64,000 nucleotides of DNA from Ustulina deusta. Lineage: Eukaryota > Ascomycota > Sordariomycetes > Xylariales > Xylariaceae. Where the stretch lies: positions 558,001 to 622,000 of the forward strand of contig JAJNNX010000025.1 in assembly GCA_023159155.1 (NCBI GenBank), read 5' to 3'. The notes below the pieces were generated by a model, which made no database searches, was not told where the DNA came from, and was given only the letters and a program-made list of their open reading frames with translations. Below, in pieces: positions 35,120-46,509 of this stretch; the stretch's first letter is position 1; every line of letters starts with the position of its first letter. Position numbers and translations under genes: made by a program.

Positions 35120-36841
35120 CTAAGCTAAGTCGGCCTCATCCATATTCCTGATAAACATGGAATACCACTGGACGCCCCTTGTGTGCGCAACCACACTAAC
35201 CTTCTCATTCACCGTGTGAATCCCACCAAGCGAGAAGCCCTGCTCAGGATCATAACCAGGGCCGTACCGGAAGATATGTTTCGTCAAATCCCAGTAGAAT
35301 TTCGTGTCTGTATTTCCTGTCATGAGAGCCGGCGCGATGAGGATGGACTCGCCATATAAGCCACGCGTGGTGCCCGAAAGCACTCCATATGGGGTGACAC
35401 CGTCCACCGAGGTCGGCGTTACGGGTGCGGACTCCAGAGTTTGAACGGAGTTGAGCTTGATGGAACTCGGGACCTCTGGTTCGTCTTTGAATGCCTGGAC
35501 GGTGAGGTTGTGCTTCGCCGCCACTCTGTGAGCTAGGTGTGCTAGCTTCGCTTGCACCTCGGAGACATTGTCGCCAACGTTTACACGGTGGTTCACGAGA
35601 ACACGTGTGCGTTCTGGAAGTGCATTGTTTTTTACGCCGCCGCCAATGATATCCACGGCTAAAGAAGTGGTGAATAGGTACTTTACCGCGTCACCTTGCT
35701 TTGCGGCTTCAAGGGCGAGTTTATCCTTCTTGGCTGAGCATGAGCGCTCCTTCCAGGGGAGATGCTTCTTCAAACTCGATGGAAACTCGGGGCCATACGC
35801 GTTTCCGCACTCGAGAAGTCCGAGAAAGGGGTTCTCGGCGTGGAAATGGGGCTCGTAAGGGTGGGCCTCGATCAGCGTGACTAGCTCTGACGCGACACCG
35901 ATTCCGCTGTGGGCGGGAGGAATCGAGGAGTGGCCGCCGGGCATCCGTACGATGATCTCCACGTCTATGTACCCTTTCTCCGCAACACCTGGTAGTGCAA
36001 AGGTCGATCCCCAAGAGTCGGCGAACCCCCCTCCCTCGTCGATAATGACGGCAGCTCCGTCTTTCCCGTAGCGATCGATAAGAAATTCAGCAAGGTGACC
36101 AGCACCCTGATGCCCCGAAATCTCTTCGTCAAAGCCGAAAGACAAGAGAACGGTCCTTTTAGGCTCAAATCCAGCTCCAAGGAGAAGTTCAACGGCTTCC
36201 AGGATACCGATAAGGTTATTCTTGCAATCTGATGAGCCGCGACCCCAGATATAATTGCCGTCGAAAAATCCGCTGTAAGGTGGATGCGTCCATTGGTCAA
36301 CTGTTGCCTCTGCAACCGGCACGACATCCTGGTGTGCCATCAAAACCGTCGGACTCAGACTCGCGTCAGTGCCCTTCCAGGTGTACAAGAGACCATGTGT
36401 GTTCACCTTCTCAAGGGCCAAGGCACTGTGAACAAGCGGGAACGTCGATTTCAAATAGTCAGCAAATTGGTACATGGTGTCCCATCTAGGGTCTTCGCCA
36501 ACAGGACCAAGATCGTCATACGATTGCGTCGGGATGCGAATAGCACCAGCCATACGCTCAACAGTCTCGTCACGGAACTTATCGGAGAGGATGTACGCTT
36601 CCATCTCAGATAGCGCGGGGCTCTGCTGGCTGGGCACAAGAGGTTCAACCTGAGGGCATTTCGCTAGAGAGGCAGATGGGGCCTCGCCTGCGGTTAGGTG
36701 TTGGTAAAGCTGAAATGATGTCTTCAGAAGCACGGCGAGCGCGACGGCGCGAAGCATGAGAGCCCCGACACATCTCCATCGCGATTCGACCGCGGCAGCG
36801 CGAGGAGGTGGGAGCAATGTGCCCTTCTTTGAAAGCACCAT
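35120..36841 (-). CDS. CPS1: M20 metallopeptidase, vacuolar carboxypeptidase S-like (Gly-X carboxypeptidase)
   Basis: A single-exon gene of 573 aa. Residues about 24-46 are a membrane anchor near the N-terminus, followed by a ~60-residue linker, as in yeast CPS1, which is delivered to the vacuole as a type II membrane protein. The M20 zinc-peptidase signatures are VLMAHQDVVPV (first metal His and following Asp), WGRGSSDCKNN (bridging Asp), SFGFDEEISG (catalytic Glu and metal Glu), IDEGGGF and, near the C-terminus, SLGGIHTVNEKV (metal His). RMPGGHSSIPP belongs to the dimerisation/lid domain. It releases C-terminal residues from peptides with glycine at the penultimate position and probably aids peptide nitrogen recycling. 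All expected metal ligands are present. Confidence 0.92.
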   Translation of the reverse strand: MVLSKKGTLLPPPRAAAVESRWRCVGALMLRAVALAVLLKTSFQLYQHLTAGEAPSASLAKCPQVEPLVPSQQSPALSEMEAYILSDKFRDETVERMAGAIRIPTQSYDDLGPVGEDPRWDTMYQFADYLKSTFPLVHSALALEKVNTHGLLYTWKGTDASLSPTVLMAHQDVVPVAEATVDQWTHPPYSGFFDGNYIWGRGSSDCKNNLIGILEAVELLLGAGFEPKRTVLLSFGFDEEISGHQGAGHLAEFLIDRYGKDGAAVIIDEGGGFADSWGSTFALPGVAEKGYIDVEIIVRMPGGHSSIPPAHSGIGVASELVTLIEAHPYEPHFHAENPFLGLLECGNAYGPEFPSSLKKHLPWKERSCSAKKDKLALEAAKQGDAVKYLFTTSLAVDIIGGGVKNNALPERTRVLVNHRVNVGDNVSEVQAKLAHLAHRVAAKHNLTVQAFKDEPEVPSSIKLNSVQTLESAPVTPTSVDGVTPYGVLSGTTRGLYGESILIAPALMTGNTDTKFYWDLTKHIFRYGPGYDPEQGFSLGGIHTVNEKVSVVAHTRGVQWYSMFIRNMDEADLA

Positions 36842-38789
36842 GATGCCACGCCCTCGGTGCTGGATGAAGAGTTATCTGTGTTGAACGAGGAAATCAGTTT
36901 GTCACGATGACAAGGTGCGCCAACAGCGTGTTTGATAGTACAAGGTACGTAGGTATAACACCGCCTACCTATCTTGAGAGTATGCTTATCCAACTGCGTC
37001 AAGGGAGGGGCTAAAATGAGGACTTGAACGGTTTAGGCAGCTCATTCCACACAACCGCCCGCCCCTGAGTTCCGGTCCACTGGGGTACAGTACACTACGG
37101 CAGCGACACCGGCAGAGAGGTATGTGCTATTTAAATGTCGCACTGTAACGCAACATTAATACCTATAACTACACCAACTCCTGATCTTACGAGCAAAAAA
37201 TAATCCTAACGTGCACAGCCGAAGAACGCTCTCATATAAATACTATTTAGTTATATACTAAGTAAGTTAACGGGTATGAGCCGACGGCGTCCCCTCGAGG
37301 CTTTGCAAGTACGACCAGAGCCATACCGTGTAAAGCTGTTCGATGTTGTGAGGATAGCCTGTGCGGCAAAGGGCAAGTAACCCCCCGAACAACACTAGAA
37401 AGATGCCATGAAAAATTAGGTCTAGTGTATAAGCGGCACTTAATTTACCACTAGCAGTTCCCTATATCCGACCGTCCCGGTAGTCAGCAGAGAGACCTTT
37501 ATACTTAAAGTACTAATATTGCGTATCCCGATGGGCTGAGATGGGACGGAGAGATTGATTGCTGAGAAAGCTATATATGAAGCATGCAATAAACTTCGAT
37601 TAAGACTGAAGCATTTATGTAGTAAACTAGGTTGTGATGATTGAACCCCTTGGTATCGAGCTTGCTATAATAAGGCCTTGCATAATGCTCAGAGTTGGAT
37701 TTTGTAAGTAAGAATTTGAATGGAGCTTGAGTTGACAAGGTCAACCGGTGGCAACTAGGTATCGAGAAACATGACTGTTGTCTCTGTATTAGTCTGCTCA
37801 TTTGGGATTCGACGGAGGTCAGCTGGCATACAACCTTATTGATGAAAATTTGGCGCTTGCTAATATTTGACGGCGTCTGGAATGTTTGCCCACTAAAAGC
37901 GTGTATCAAAGTTATTAAATCATTCCATTCACGAAGGAAAGTTTTTCTCAAATTATTACTCCGAATTATCAACGCTATTTCTACCATGGGCCGAGTGTGG
38001 CTTTTTTAAGTTAAATGGCGTCTATCAGCCTGGGTTACCCTTAGCCCATAGTAATTCGTTCCTTTTTTTGAGGTTTGGCATGTACTATTCCGATACATGA
38101 TTCGCCACATGAACGATGGACCTTCTTTAATTGGTAATAACTGCGTGGAATCTTTTAATGATATGGTGGTTCTCGTCGTTGTTATTTTAGTAGAGAGAAT
38201 AGCGAGAGGGGAGGGGGTACTGTATGACTGGATAATGATTTATGGTGGTTCTTAGAGAAGAATTTATCAGTAATAATCGATGCTTGTATGAATGTATATT
38301 CCCGAAGCTAGGAGGTCTGCAAGCGCCAATTGCTAAACAGGCGTAGCCAACGAGGCTTATATTGGACTATCGTCCAACACACCTGAGACACCTCCGGTGA
38401 TACGATGTGCTCTATGTTAGGATAGGATGATAGGTAGTCCTAGACCCATCTGAGAAACGTTTGCCGAACGCCGCCTCACAGCTGACCTCTGTGTGCCACG
38501 ACGCCACAGTGTATGACCGACTCAAGCCATGCCAGAACAAATGAAGCAACGTGCACTACCATGATAGACGGAGGCGTTAATAGGGTGGGGGCGGGTGTCG
38601 GCCTATATTCAGGTTGACTGGAAACTTTTTCGTTTCCAGTGGCTTCTTTTGCGAAGCAAGGGAGGGCATAGCATATAAAACCTAGTCTTGATTCCTCCAC
38701 CACTCCCGATCGATCCATTTCGAAAAATTATTATCTGAGTTCCAACAACCGGCACAATCTTCAAACAACATCATTTCATACAGCTAGAT
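36842..38789. other. Intergenic, AT-rich
   Basis: No gene is supported. A minus-strand frame of 138 codons at 37571-37987 lies in AT-rich DNA without motifs. The TATA-like box of the next gene is at 38674-38680. Confidence 0.55.
38674..38680 (+). promoter_or_regulatory. TATA-like box
   Basis: TATAAAA lies about 115 bp before the ATG at 38790. Confidence 0.45.
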
Positions 38790-39131
38790 ATGTCCCCAAC
38801 GCAGGATACGCCTAGGTACCTAGTAGCTTGTGAGGGTGGATTACCTTTAGATTCGATTAAAGCGGATGAAGGTTTTCAATTACAAGTCGACAGTAACCCC
38901 AAAGGCTCCAACGAAGCCGGTCTCTGCAGAGTGAGGATTATAGACTCGATTTCCAGAGAAACTGAAGTGGATATAACCGTGGAATTCACTTTCATCCACC
39001 AGACGGTTATCTACGATGACGTCTTCTACTTGGAGCGCGGTGTCTATTTTGTCGATGCCCTTTACTACGACAAACATACCAACCTCTCATACGACAAGTA
39101 CTTCTTTCTCTTTACAGTTCGCGACGCTTAA
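38790..39131 (+). CDS. Small orphan protein, 113 aa
   Basis: A single-exon frame with a well-placed TATA-like box and a pyrimidine/A-rich leader. There is no signal peptide and only two cysteines. The sequence alternates charged and beta-branched or aromatic residues (VDITVEFTFIHQTVIYDD, RGVYFVDALYYDKH, YFFLFTVRD), which suggests an all-beta, single-domain cytosolic protein. I recognise no family. It is acidic and rich in Tyr/Phe in its second half. The regular hydrophobic pattern and start context make a real gene more likely than chance, but expression evidence is absent. Confidence 0.55.
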   Translation: MSPTQDTPRYLVACEGGLPLDSIKADEGFQLQVDSNPKGSNEAGLCRVRIIDSISRETEVDITVEFTFIHQTVIYDDVFYLERGVYFVDALYYDKHTNLSYDKYFFLFTVRDA

Positions 39132-40213
39132 GCATACCCTTCGAAACAAATGGTTCAATTTCAGGACTTAGGTTGAAAGATCCATCGAACAGGTGTTTGT
39201 GGCAGTGGGCAGTGCTGCCCTTTAAGAGCGTATTGAGGGAAACAAGAGGCACGGAGAGAGCGGATGATCTAAGGGGTTCGGTGTTGGGTTGGAAATGTGG
39301 GCGTGAGAAATGATTCACAATCTAGGATAGGTAGGAGTGACTTTGTGGTTTTCGTTTGGCTCTTGTACTCATCTTCCAGCTGGTTCAATATCAGACTGTA
39401 TTATAAGGCCTCACAGTCAGTATAAGTCACTCGTCAGAAAATACATGCCCAAACACAAAATTCCTATAAAAGTAATATCCCTTATAGATCAACTTTTCTA
39501 TGTCTTGCAGCTACTAGTGCATATGCATTTAGAGTCTCCTGCCATTATAAACACCCTTTAAATATCGCATCGGCCTCGTTCACATGGTCGCAAGTCTTAG
39601 GTCATTTAACTTATTCTCGAATGGGAAATAATCAATCTGCCTCTATTTCGACTGTGTTCTCAGTGAATAAGACTTGCTAATATAGAGTAGTACAAACAGG
39701 ATAACTTGAGAGCGGCTGTTTTCCAGCGGCGTGTACGAGATAGATGGGTGGAGGAAGATGTAATACAAAACATAGACATTCATTCAAAGGCGTAAAGCGA
39801 GCTACTTAACAGTTGCAGGAGTGCCCCGAGGTAGGCATTTGTTCGTCCACGGCTAGAAGGTGACGATAGCTCCGGCGCTTAACACTTTGTGTGACTGTGA
39901 TGACAGGATTGGGTTTGGGCAGCACTTCTTTGATGATGCTCGTGACACTGATTCGGCCGAAGAAGTGGTGCACGAGATGGTACACTACAAACTATAGGGG
40001 GTCAGTGAGCCGATCCCAGCCGAGCACGGAAAGCTCAAAACTCAAAGCTCTCTGTGGGTTGTATTAGAGCTTGGGGTAGTAAACACCAAGTAATGACCCC
40101 TCACTATCTACCGGCTTATTGTGCGCCTCGTACATTCTCTCCCAGATGCAAAACCAGGCCGGCAAAAGTCAGCGATTCAAAATTACTAGGTTTCAATCCA
40201 AATAGGCAACAAT
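39132..40213. other. Intergenic, no gene seen
   Basis: No coding signal. Right part is the promoter of the MetX-like hydrolase gene. Confidence 0.55.
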
Positions 40214-41741
40214 ATGGCAGACTTTGAGGTCTTTGATTTAGGAGACTTCACCCTGCAGTCCGGTGCTACGCTGCCAAATGCGTATATTGCCTACAAGACA
40301 TTGGGTGATCCGAGCAATCCAGCAATCGTCTACCCGACGTGGTACAGCGGACTGATATCGGATAATGAGTGGCTGATAGGCGAAGACATGGCACTGAACC
40401 CGAGGAAGTACTTCATCATCATCCCAGCGCTTTTCGGCAATTCACAATCCATGAGCCCGTCGAATACCCCCGAGCCCCGCCCATTCCCACGTATTACCAT
40501 GTTTGACAACGTCACGGCACAGTATCGGCTCGTGACGGAGAAACTGGGAGTGAGACACGTAAAAGCAGTCCTTGGCTGGAGCATGGGTGAGCTTTTTGCT
40601 TTTTGATTGCCGTGCTCTCCATCTGCCAGCAAAGCAATATCGACTTTGTGACTTAGAGGCGAATGCAATCTGATAGCCAGAAATAGGGGCAGCTCAGACA
40701 TTCCAATGGATAACGCAGTATCCAGATTTCGTTGACTTCGCAGTCCCTTTTTGTGGTGCTGCGAGATGTAGCCTGCACAATCAGGTCTTCCTTGAGGGCG
40801 TAAAGAGTGCCCTCATCGCAGCAAAAGGAGCTGCTTCTGGCGGCATCAACAAGGAGGAGGCGACAGGCGTGTCGCAATACCGCAACTGGACTGTCGAGGA
40901 GCGCGAAGCTGGGCTGAAAGCACTTGGACGGGTGTATGCAGGCTGGGGTTTCAGCCAAACATTTTACCGTGAGAAAGTCTACGAGACTCATCTCGGTTTC
41001 AAAGACCTCGATGAATTCATGGTTGGGTTCTGGGAAGCCGTGAGTGATTCTTGCAACCATTCTCTTTTTGCTTCGACCAGGTTCAAAGTATAAAGGGTTC
41101 TTTTGAGGCCAAATCATGTCTCGCGAGTTTTCAACGCTTCTGGAATGCTCATAGATCACGCTCGCGATAGTGATAACTGACTCCGAGTGTTGTAGTGGGC
41201 GCTGTCGAAGGGCAAGTGATCTCCTCTCAGTGTATGACGGTACTTGTACGGCTGACTATACTTGAAGACCCTGAGAATATGGTAACAATGTTAGACACCT
41301 GGCAATCTGCTGATTGCTCTAACCAAGACCATTATAAAGGGAGTAAGCTAGCGCACTGATCCAATTTGTTATGCATTGGACTAATACATAGGCGATAGAT
41401 TTTGAGCTCGCCATGAAGAGCATCAAAGCCAAGACCCTTGTGCTCCCGGGCAAGACAGACTTATATTTCCCTCCAGCAGACTCCGAGTATGAAGTCGCGC
41501 ACATGTCCCCCGGGATCGGCAAATGCATCGCATTCCCTTCGATATGGGGTCACTGGTAAGTATCATTATTTTGATAATTTGAATGAGTCCCAATTAACAG
41601 GGAAACAGGGCCGGTGGACCTGGGGACAGCAAAGAGGACGTGAAGTGGTTGGACGAGAAGTTAGAGGCATTCTTCGAGAATGGAATCGTTGAGGATGCCG
41701 AGAGTGCTGTAAGTGGTGTGGCGTCCCTGTCACTCCAGTAG
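40214..41741 (+). CDS. Alpha/beta hydrolase of the homoserine O-acetyltransferase (MetX) family
   Basis: Six exons are inferred: 40214-40586, 40687-41039, 41196-41211, 41268-41342, 41399-41555 and 41609-41741, giving 368 aa. The nucleophile elbow is LGWSMG (split by intron 1), the catalytic Asp is in LVLPGKTDLYFPP and the catalytic His in IWGHWAGGPG, so the triad is complete. Exon 3 is a 16-base micro-exon coding WALSK, and the next intron has a GC donor (GCAAGT at 41212) with branch GCTGACT; every junction preserves the family sequence. Fungal members of this subgroup are usually labelled homoserine acetyltransferase-like, but may act on other acyl substrates. It lacks extra domains of true Met2. 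An intron after 41709 (GTAAGT) could slightly alter the C-terminus. Confidence 0.87.
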
Positions 41742-42093
41742 ATAATACCTATCCTGTGATCTGCTGTCAACGGGGGAATATGGCTGAGCAGAAAAATATA
41801 GCGCGAAAAACACTCTCTACGTAGTTACCTAACTCAATTCTCTTCTCCGTTCACCATCATACCAATTTTCGAGAAGGGCGCACCATTAATCTATATATTT
41901 GGTTACATTTTTCTGTCAATTCGCCAACTGCTTATGTAGGTTTTGTCATCTCTCCAAGTACCCCTCTTTCGCAGCCCCTCTCTCAAAAACACCAACAAGC
42001 AAACACAAGCTTCATCAGGAGTCAGACCTCAAAATTTATGCCCCCGTCGTCATTAAACTCTATCGATGAAAGTTTGTCACTTGTGTGTCCCAC
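41742..42093. other. Intergenic, promoter of CutC gene
   Basis: AT- and C-rich leader with no gene. An upstream ATG at 42038 opens a different frame and is not the start. Confidence 0.55.
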
Positions 42094-42951
42094 ATGGCGA
42101 TACCTAGCCTCGGTCTTGAAATTCCCGCTTTCGGCGCTTTGGCCGCCCTCAGCGCCGTCACGCTTGGAGCCACCCGAATTGAATTGAATGCCCTAGGATC
42201 TTACGGGGAAGGCGGACTCACACCCTCCCTCGAGGACCTAAAGCAATTCACTTCTACTTCTGATCGGAGACTTCCTCTTCGGATTATGATCAGACCACGC
42301 GGTCCTCCTAGTGTATCTCTATCACCCGAAACTAGTAAGAGAAGTGGAAGGGACTTCCATTACAGCAACGAGGAGTTCGATAAAATGGAAGCCAGTATGA
42401 AGGAGTTCAAGGATACTGGACTGCTAGATGCTAATCGAGGTGACGGATTTGTGTTCGGAATTTTAGAAGAGGATGGATATGGGGAAGGCGAGGACCGCGC
42501 AAGAGGGGAACGATGTTGGGTTGACCAGAAGAGGTGCGTCCGTCTTGTTCGAGCTGCGCAGCCGTTCAAGTGTGTTTTCCACCGCGCTTTTGATGAAATT
42601 GTTAGCTGCGATGGTGCTGCCTCCGAAGGGTTACATCGGCTAGCATGGGAGACGGGCCTTGAAGCTGTAGCCACTTGTGGGTTTGATGGGATCCTGACGT
42701 CCGGTGGGCTGGGGAAGGCGATTGATAACATGGGAATGCTGGAAATAATTATCCAGAAAGCGCAAGTGCTGCGAATTGAAATCATAGTTGGCGGTGGAGT
42801 GAGAACAGCCAACGTCAGGCAAATAACACAGAAGCTTGCGTTGCAAGCACGAGCTGACTCTGTTTATCTTCACTCGGCCTGTCTCCACGGAGATGGCAGC
42901 GAACAGATCAACCCTGAGGAAGTGCAAGGCATAATAGCTCAATTGGGATAA
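42094..42951 (+). CDS. CutC-family protein
   Basis: A single exon of 285 aa. The CutC TIM-barrel signatures are present: LGATRIELNALGSYGEGGLTPS near the N-terminus, LRIMIRPRGP, FVFGILEEDG, FHRAFDEI in the middle, DGILTSGGLGKA and IIVGGGVRTANV near the C-terminus. The family was linked to copper homeostasis in bacteria, but its biochemical role is unsettled. The start at 42094 is the only ATG in frame before the conserved region. A stretch rich in Asp, Glu and Arg (about residues 125-140) is an insertion relative to bacterial members. Confidence 0.88.
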   Translation: MAIPSLGLEIPAFGALAALSAVTLGATRIELNALGSYGEGGLTPSLEDLKQFTSTSDRRLPLRIMIRPRGPPSVSLSPETSKRSGRDFHYSNEEFDKMEASMKEFKDTGLLDANRGDGFVFGILEEDGYGEGEDRARGERCWVDQKRCVRLVRAAQPFKCVFHRAFDEIVSCDGAASEGLHRLAWETGLEAVATCGFDGILTSGGLGKAIDNMGMLEIIIQKAQVLRIEIIVGGGVRTANVRQITQKLALQARADSVYLHSACLHGDGSEQINPEEVQGIIAQLG

Positions 42952-43261
42952 CCGCTAGAACATGACAATACCAATTCAAAGACTCCAGAGGCAGATCTCC
43001 TGTCATCAGAATAAAATACTAACAGGATACTCTGTGGGTGATCCACGGGCATTACACGACTAACATGGTCTGTCTATCTAGGCCGCTGGTCACAACATGG
43101 CCGCAGCATTAAAAAAAAAGACAACAAAAGGATTCAGTTTAAAAGCATGATTCAGGGGCAACGTTTCAACGCGACGTCACTTGCATCGATTGGTTCATCT
43201 CGCATATAGATACTAACATGGCGTTTTCTAGTAAATGCTATCCCAACAACAAAAGATATGA
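42952..43261. other. Intergenic between convergent genes
   Basis: Short 3' region with an A9 run near 43110; nothing else seen. Confidence 0.6.
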
Positions 43262-44222
43262 TTACTTTGTTGGGAAATCCTTCGAGAACAGAGCGTATCC
43301 ATTGTCCTTGGAGAATGTATATTGCCATGGGCCCTGCTTAGGATCTTGAGCCAATTGCAAAAACACATCAGCATGTGCATCACCGTTGACCCCGTTATAC
43401 ATTGGGCGGCCATTGGACTCTCGCTCGTCAACATAATAGAAGCTGGAAAAGTATAAGCTTCCCATCTCGATTGAAATGGCCGTGTTGTCCATAACAGCCA
43501 AGGGAAAAACAGAAAGGAGACGAGGAAGGGAGGGACGAACCTGAAGGGTTTATCATTGTAGGCGGTAAGTGCTAGATTCTCTACCGTGGCCGCCGTGGCA
43601 GCCTTGCCGATGCCCAGGGTGAAAAAGCCGGGAAGGGGTTTGTCGTTCAGGGCGTTGCCCGTGAACAGATATGTCCCACCCCCAGATCCGAGCTTGCCCT
43701 GAGACTCTAGCTCTAGGAATCCCTTCACAGCCTCATGGGCTGCGAGCGCGGGACTTATGACATTCACATTCATTTTCTTCTGGAAAGTCTCTGCATTCTC
43801 GATGTCGAACGGCGCTGAACGATCGATCTTCCCCGATGCGTATGCTACTCTCCCTCGTTAGCAAAGCGATATCCTAGCAAGTTTGGACATGACAAAGTAT
43901 CCGATGCTTGAAAATAATCCGCACAATAAAAATATCAGGATATAAAAAGCTTCAAGCGGTACCACAAGACTCTCTACGTTATGGAAGGAAACATACCATT
44001 GTATATGACAACATCAGGCACGCCAACCTCTTTATGGACTTTCTCGAACAGAACAGGAACTTGCGTCGGCTCAGCAGCATCGAACTCGAAGAAGGGGAAC
44101 TTGGATGAATCGAGCCTTTGATTCCTCGAGGCGACAGCAACCTTGTACCCCGCGGCAACAAACCTTTCGGCACTCGCCCGGCCCACTGTCTCGCCGACAC
44201 CAATGATCAAGGCTAGCGACAT
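43262..44222 (-). CDS. Atypical short-chain dehydrogenase-like protein
   Basis: Minus-strand exons 44222-43997, 43844-43541 and 43442-43262 give 236 aa; phases fit and intron 1 has a GCTAAC branch. The N-terminal beta-alpha-beta is IIGVGETVGRASAERF, a glycine-rich cofactor loop different from the usual TGxxxGIG. VVIYNAYAS stands where NNAG is normal, and YLFTGNALN where the catalytic Ser strand is. The expected YxxxK reads LGIGK in FFTLGIGKAATAATVE, so the catalytic Tyr is missing while the Lys is kept. It ends with NGDAHADVFLQLAQD and a short tail. It may bind NAD(P) but use a different chemistry, or be a non-enzymatic binder. A TATAAAA box lies at about 44343-44349 on the minus strand. Confidence 0.8.
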
Positions 44223-45380
44223 GGTTCCTGTCTTCTAAAAAGCGGTCGAATGCGAGGTATAAAGGTGGTTGTAGCTCTCGATAAGGTTATAGAAGCGTTA
44301 CGCTAAACATATGAAGTTGAAAACGCTAGAAATACTTGAGATTTTATACTGGCTAAACTTCGACGTTAGACTGGAGTTGGGTTACGTGACCACGGTATAT
44401 AAGAGGCATGTTTGGATGAAAGCTTAGAAAGCAAACGTCATTGATGCAACCTTGCGGACTTCAATTGCGCCATCATCCCCTCAGCTTTCTGTAACGAGCT
44501 GATTAATACAAGGCCCTCCTGGCAACTTTTCGCGAGCAAGGCCACTAGCAAAGTCACTAGTATACCCACTCAGGCGTAACTCCAGAGGGGCTCTTTGTAG
44601 TCAAGTTCTTGGTTTGTAACCCGATTCTTGGTGCTTCTGAAGTTGGTTGCAACCAAGGACAGATCCGAGCTCTGTCGTATCGGTCATTACAAATCAGATA
44701 CTTAGAGCCTCTACGCTTCAAGTACCTTATACTACATGGAAGTAAGACGCTTGTATCAGCACTAAGGATTATCTTCATAGTGATGAAACATTGTTAGAGA
44801 GGATAGGTACTGGCACCTTGTTAATGGGGCTATTAATGTGGGGGGCGGACTTAGACGACGTTGACTTCAAAGTGAGAGAGTTTGAGAAAACATGGCAAGT
44901 GCACCTGCAGGCTTTCTAGTGTTGTTATTCACCGAGCGACGGATGTTGATACGCACACACTTGGACATAGATAGATGTATGCTATTAGCGATAAATCCCC
45001 CAATCGCCCGGAAAATTCATTGTTTGTAGCATTCGATCTCGGCCGCATTGAACCTTGGTTGTCGGAACTTCGACGGCTATTCCTGTTCGCCTCGAGAACC
45101 TGACTTGGTGATGAAGTGAACCATTGGAAGGAAGACCGATGCAAGGTGTCTTTGACGCTGGGGTTCGTGTTGCGGCATGGATTTCGGAGCGATAACCTGG
45201 CTCGTAGTAAGCGCTGATGGGAAGACGTAGTGAGTTTCCATCCCGAACGTTTAAACATCTAATGGAGGGCCTGTGCTTGGGCTAGTAAGATGATTCTGGC
45301 AAAGGCTGCGTAAGTTGCCGATCGTTTTCGATCTCTTGTCCTTGAACCCCGGATGTTCTGGAATCAATTAAGGCTAGAGT
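44223..45380. other. Intergenic, no gene seen
   Basis: Short frames only. The left part is the SDR promoter and the right part the 3' side of the GEP4 gene. Confidence 0.55.
44343..44349 (-). promoter_or_regulatory. TATA-like box
   Basis: TATAAAA read on the minus strand, about 120 bp before the start at 44222. Confidence 0.4.
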
Positions 45381-46158
45381 TTATTCAAAAGGGCTCCTGG
45401 GATTCGGAGCATGTAAACCACGTGCCATCAACATTGGTCCGAGGCGTTGCTCAATTTTGGAGAACTTAAAGACGTGAGCGGCAACTTCATTCACGACCCA
45501 AGATCACAAAATGACTTACGATGCTTTTCTGGCTCTGGGGCTTAACTCCGTCTTTAATCCAGATCCCCCAACTGCCCATCATATTGGCCAGCATCATATC
45601 GGTCATGAGCCGGTCTCCGATGACAACGACCTCGCTTGGATGTGTCACGCCAGTCTCGGGGTGGTTTCTGAAATGAGCCATTATTTCGTCTTTGCAGCCC
45701 GGTTTCTTGACGCGATGAGTGAGGACTGAAACCCCAGTGGCCGTTTCGAGTTGTTTTGCCAGCCGGTTATCACGGTCATAAGTAGTGGCGCCGGCTGTGT
45801 TTGACACGATCAGCAGCCGATGGCCGGGATATTCTTTGCGCAGCTGCTGAAAACGCTCCTGCAAGCAATCAGTCATGAGGGCCGTCCATAAAGGCCAAAG
45901 TAGTAGGCAAGCTTAGAGCGCAAATGTTGTGCATACATTGTAAGCAGGGTAAATCTCGTTAGTGTCTGGGTACGCAAAGCAGTCATCTTTGTCGAGCACA
46001 ACTGCTTTGATATCACATTTCTTCGCCTGTGCCGCCAAAGCTTTGTCAAGAGGGCTTGGGAGGTCGCTAAATGTCGATACTGTGGCGTGTGGAAGACATA
46101 ATGAAGGCTTCGCGGCGAGTTTAAAGACGTTTAGGAATCCTGAAAGATTGAGATTCAT
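45381..46158 (-). CDS. GEP4: Mitochondrial phosphatidylglycerophosphatase (GEP4-like)
   Basis: It dephosphorylates phosphatidylglycerol phosphate to phosphatidylglycerol, the committed step before cardiolipin, at the matrix side of the inner membrane. Minus-strand exons 46158-45937, 45858-45520 and 45464-45381 give 214 aa with all junctions in phase 0. The HAD phosphatase motif I is AVVLDKDDCFAYP, motif II LLIVSNTAGATTYD, motif III RVKKPGC and motif IV VVVIGDRLMTDMMLAN. The C-terminus SKIEQRLGP with PNPRSPFE is a typical ending. The N-terminal NLSGFLNVFKLAAKPSL helix fits membrane attachment. The last intron uses an AAG acceptor. The gene is divergent from ORC2 with 351 bp between start codons. 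Confidence 0.93.
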
Positions 46159-46509
46159 TGCGCCAAATCGTTGGACTCGTGAATTTATCTTACAGCTGCG
46201 GTTGTTCTAAAGGGTGAGTGAGTGAGTCGTGGAGCTAGAAAAAGTCCGTGTGCACTTTACAGGGGGTTGGGCAGGGGTAGCAGGAGCTAAGCTAGCGCCT
46301 AAGCTACCTACCCAGGAACTTTAAGCTTGCATCGGTAGCGTCCATCTATATTCCAAGTCGCGCCACTGAACGCGTTAAAAGCTGCAACACCAATCGGATC
46401 TTTCTGGTGTCTACCGATGCACGGAAGTCGAACCTGACAATCCTTTGCCAACACTTCGTCTCTCTTTTGTTTTGCTCTGCGACACACCAGCGTATCTCAG
46501 TAGCATACA
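46159..46509. promoter_or_regulatory. Divergent promoter of GEP4 and ORC2
   Basis: 351 bp between the two start codons. It contains TCGCGCCA (46358-46365) and ACGCGT (46370-46375), both resembling S-phase (MBF/E2F-like) sites, the latter 135 bp before the ORC2 start. Confidence 0.5.
46370..46375. promoter_or_regulatory. MCB-like box ACGCGT before ORC2
   Basis: The palindromic MluI-box ACGCGT is the binding core of MBF in yeasts. It sits 135 bp before the ORC2 ATG. Confidence 0.45.

Noticed and set aside
37571..37987. A 138-codon minus-strand frame in AT-rich DNA
   Set aside because: No motif, no promoter features and a biased composition; probably chance.
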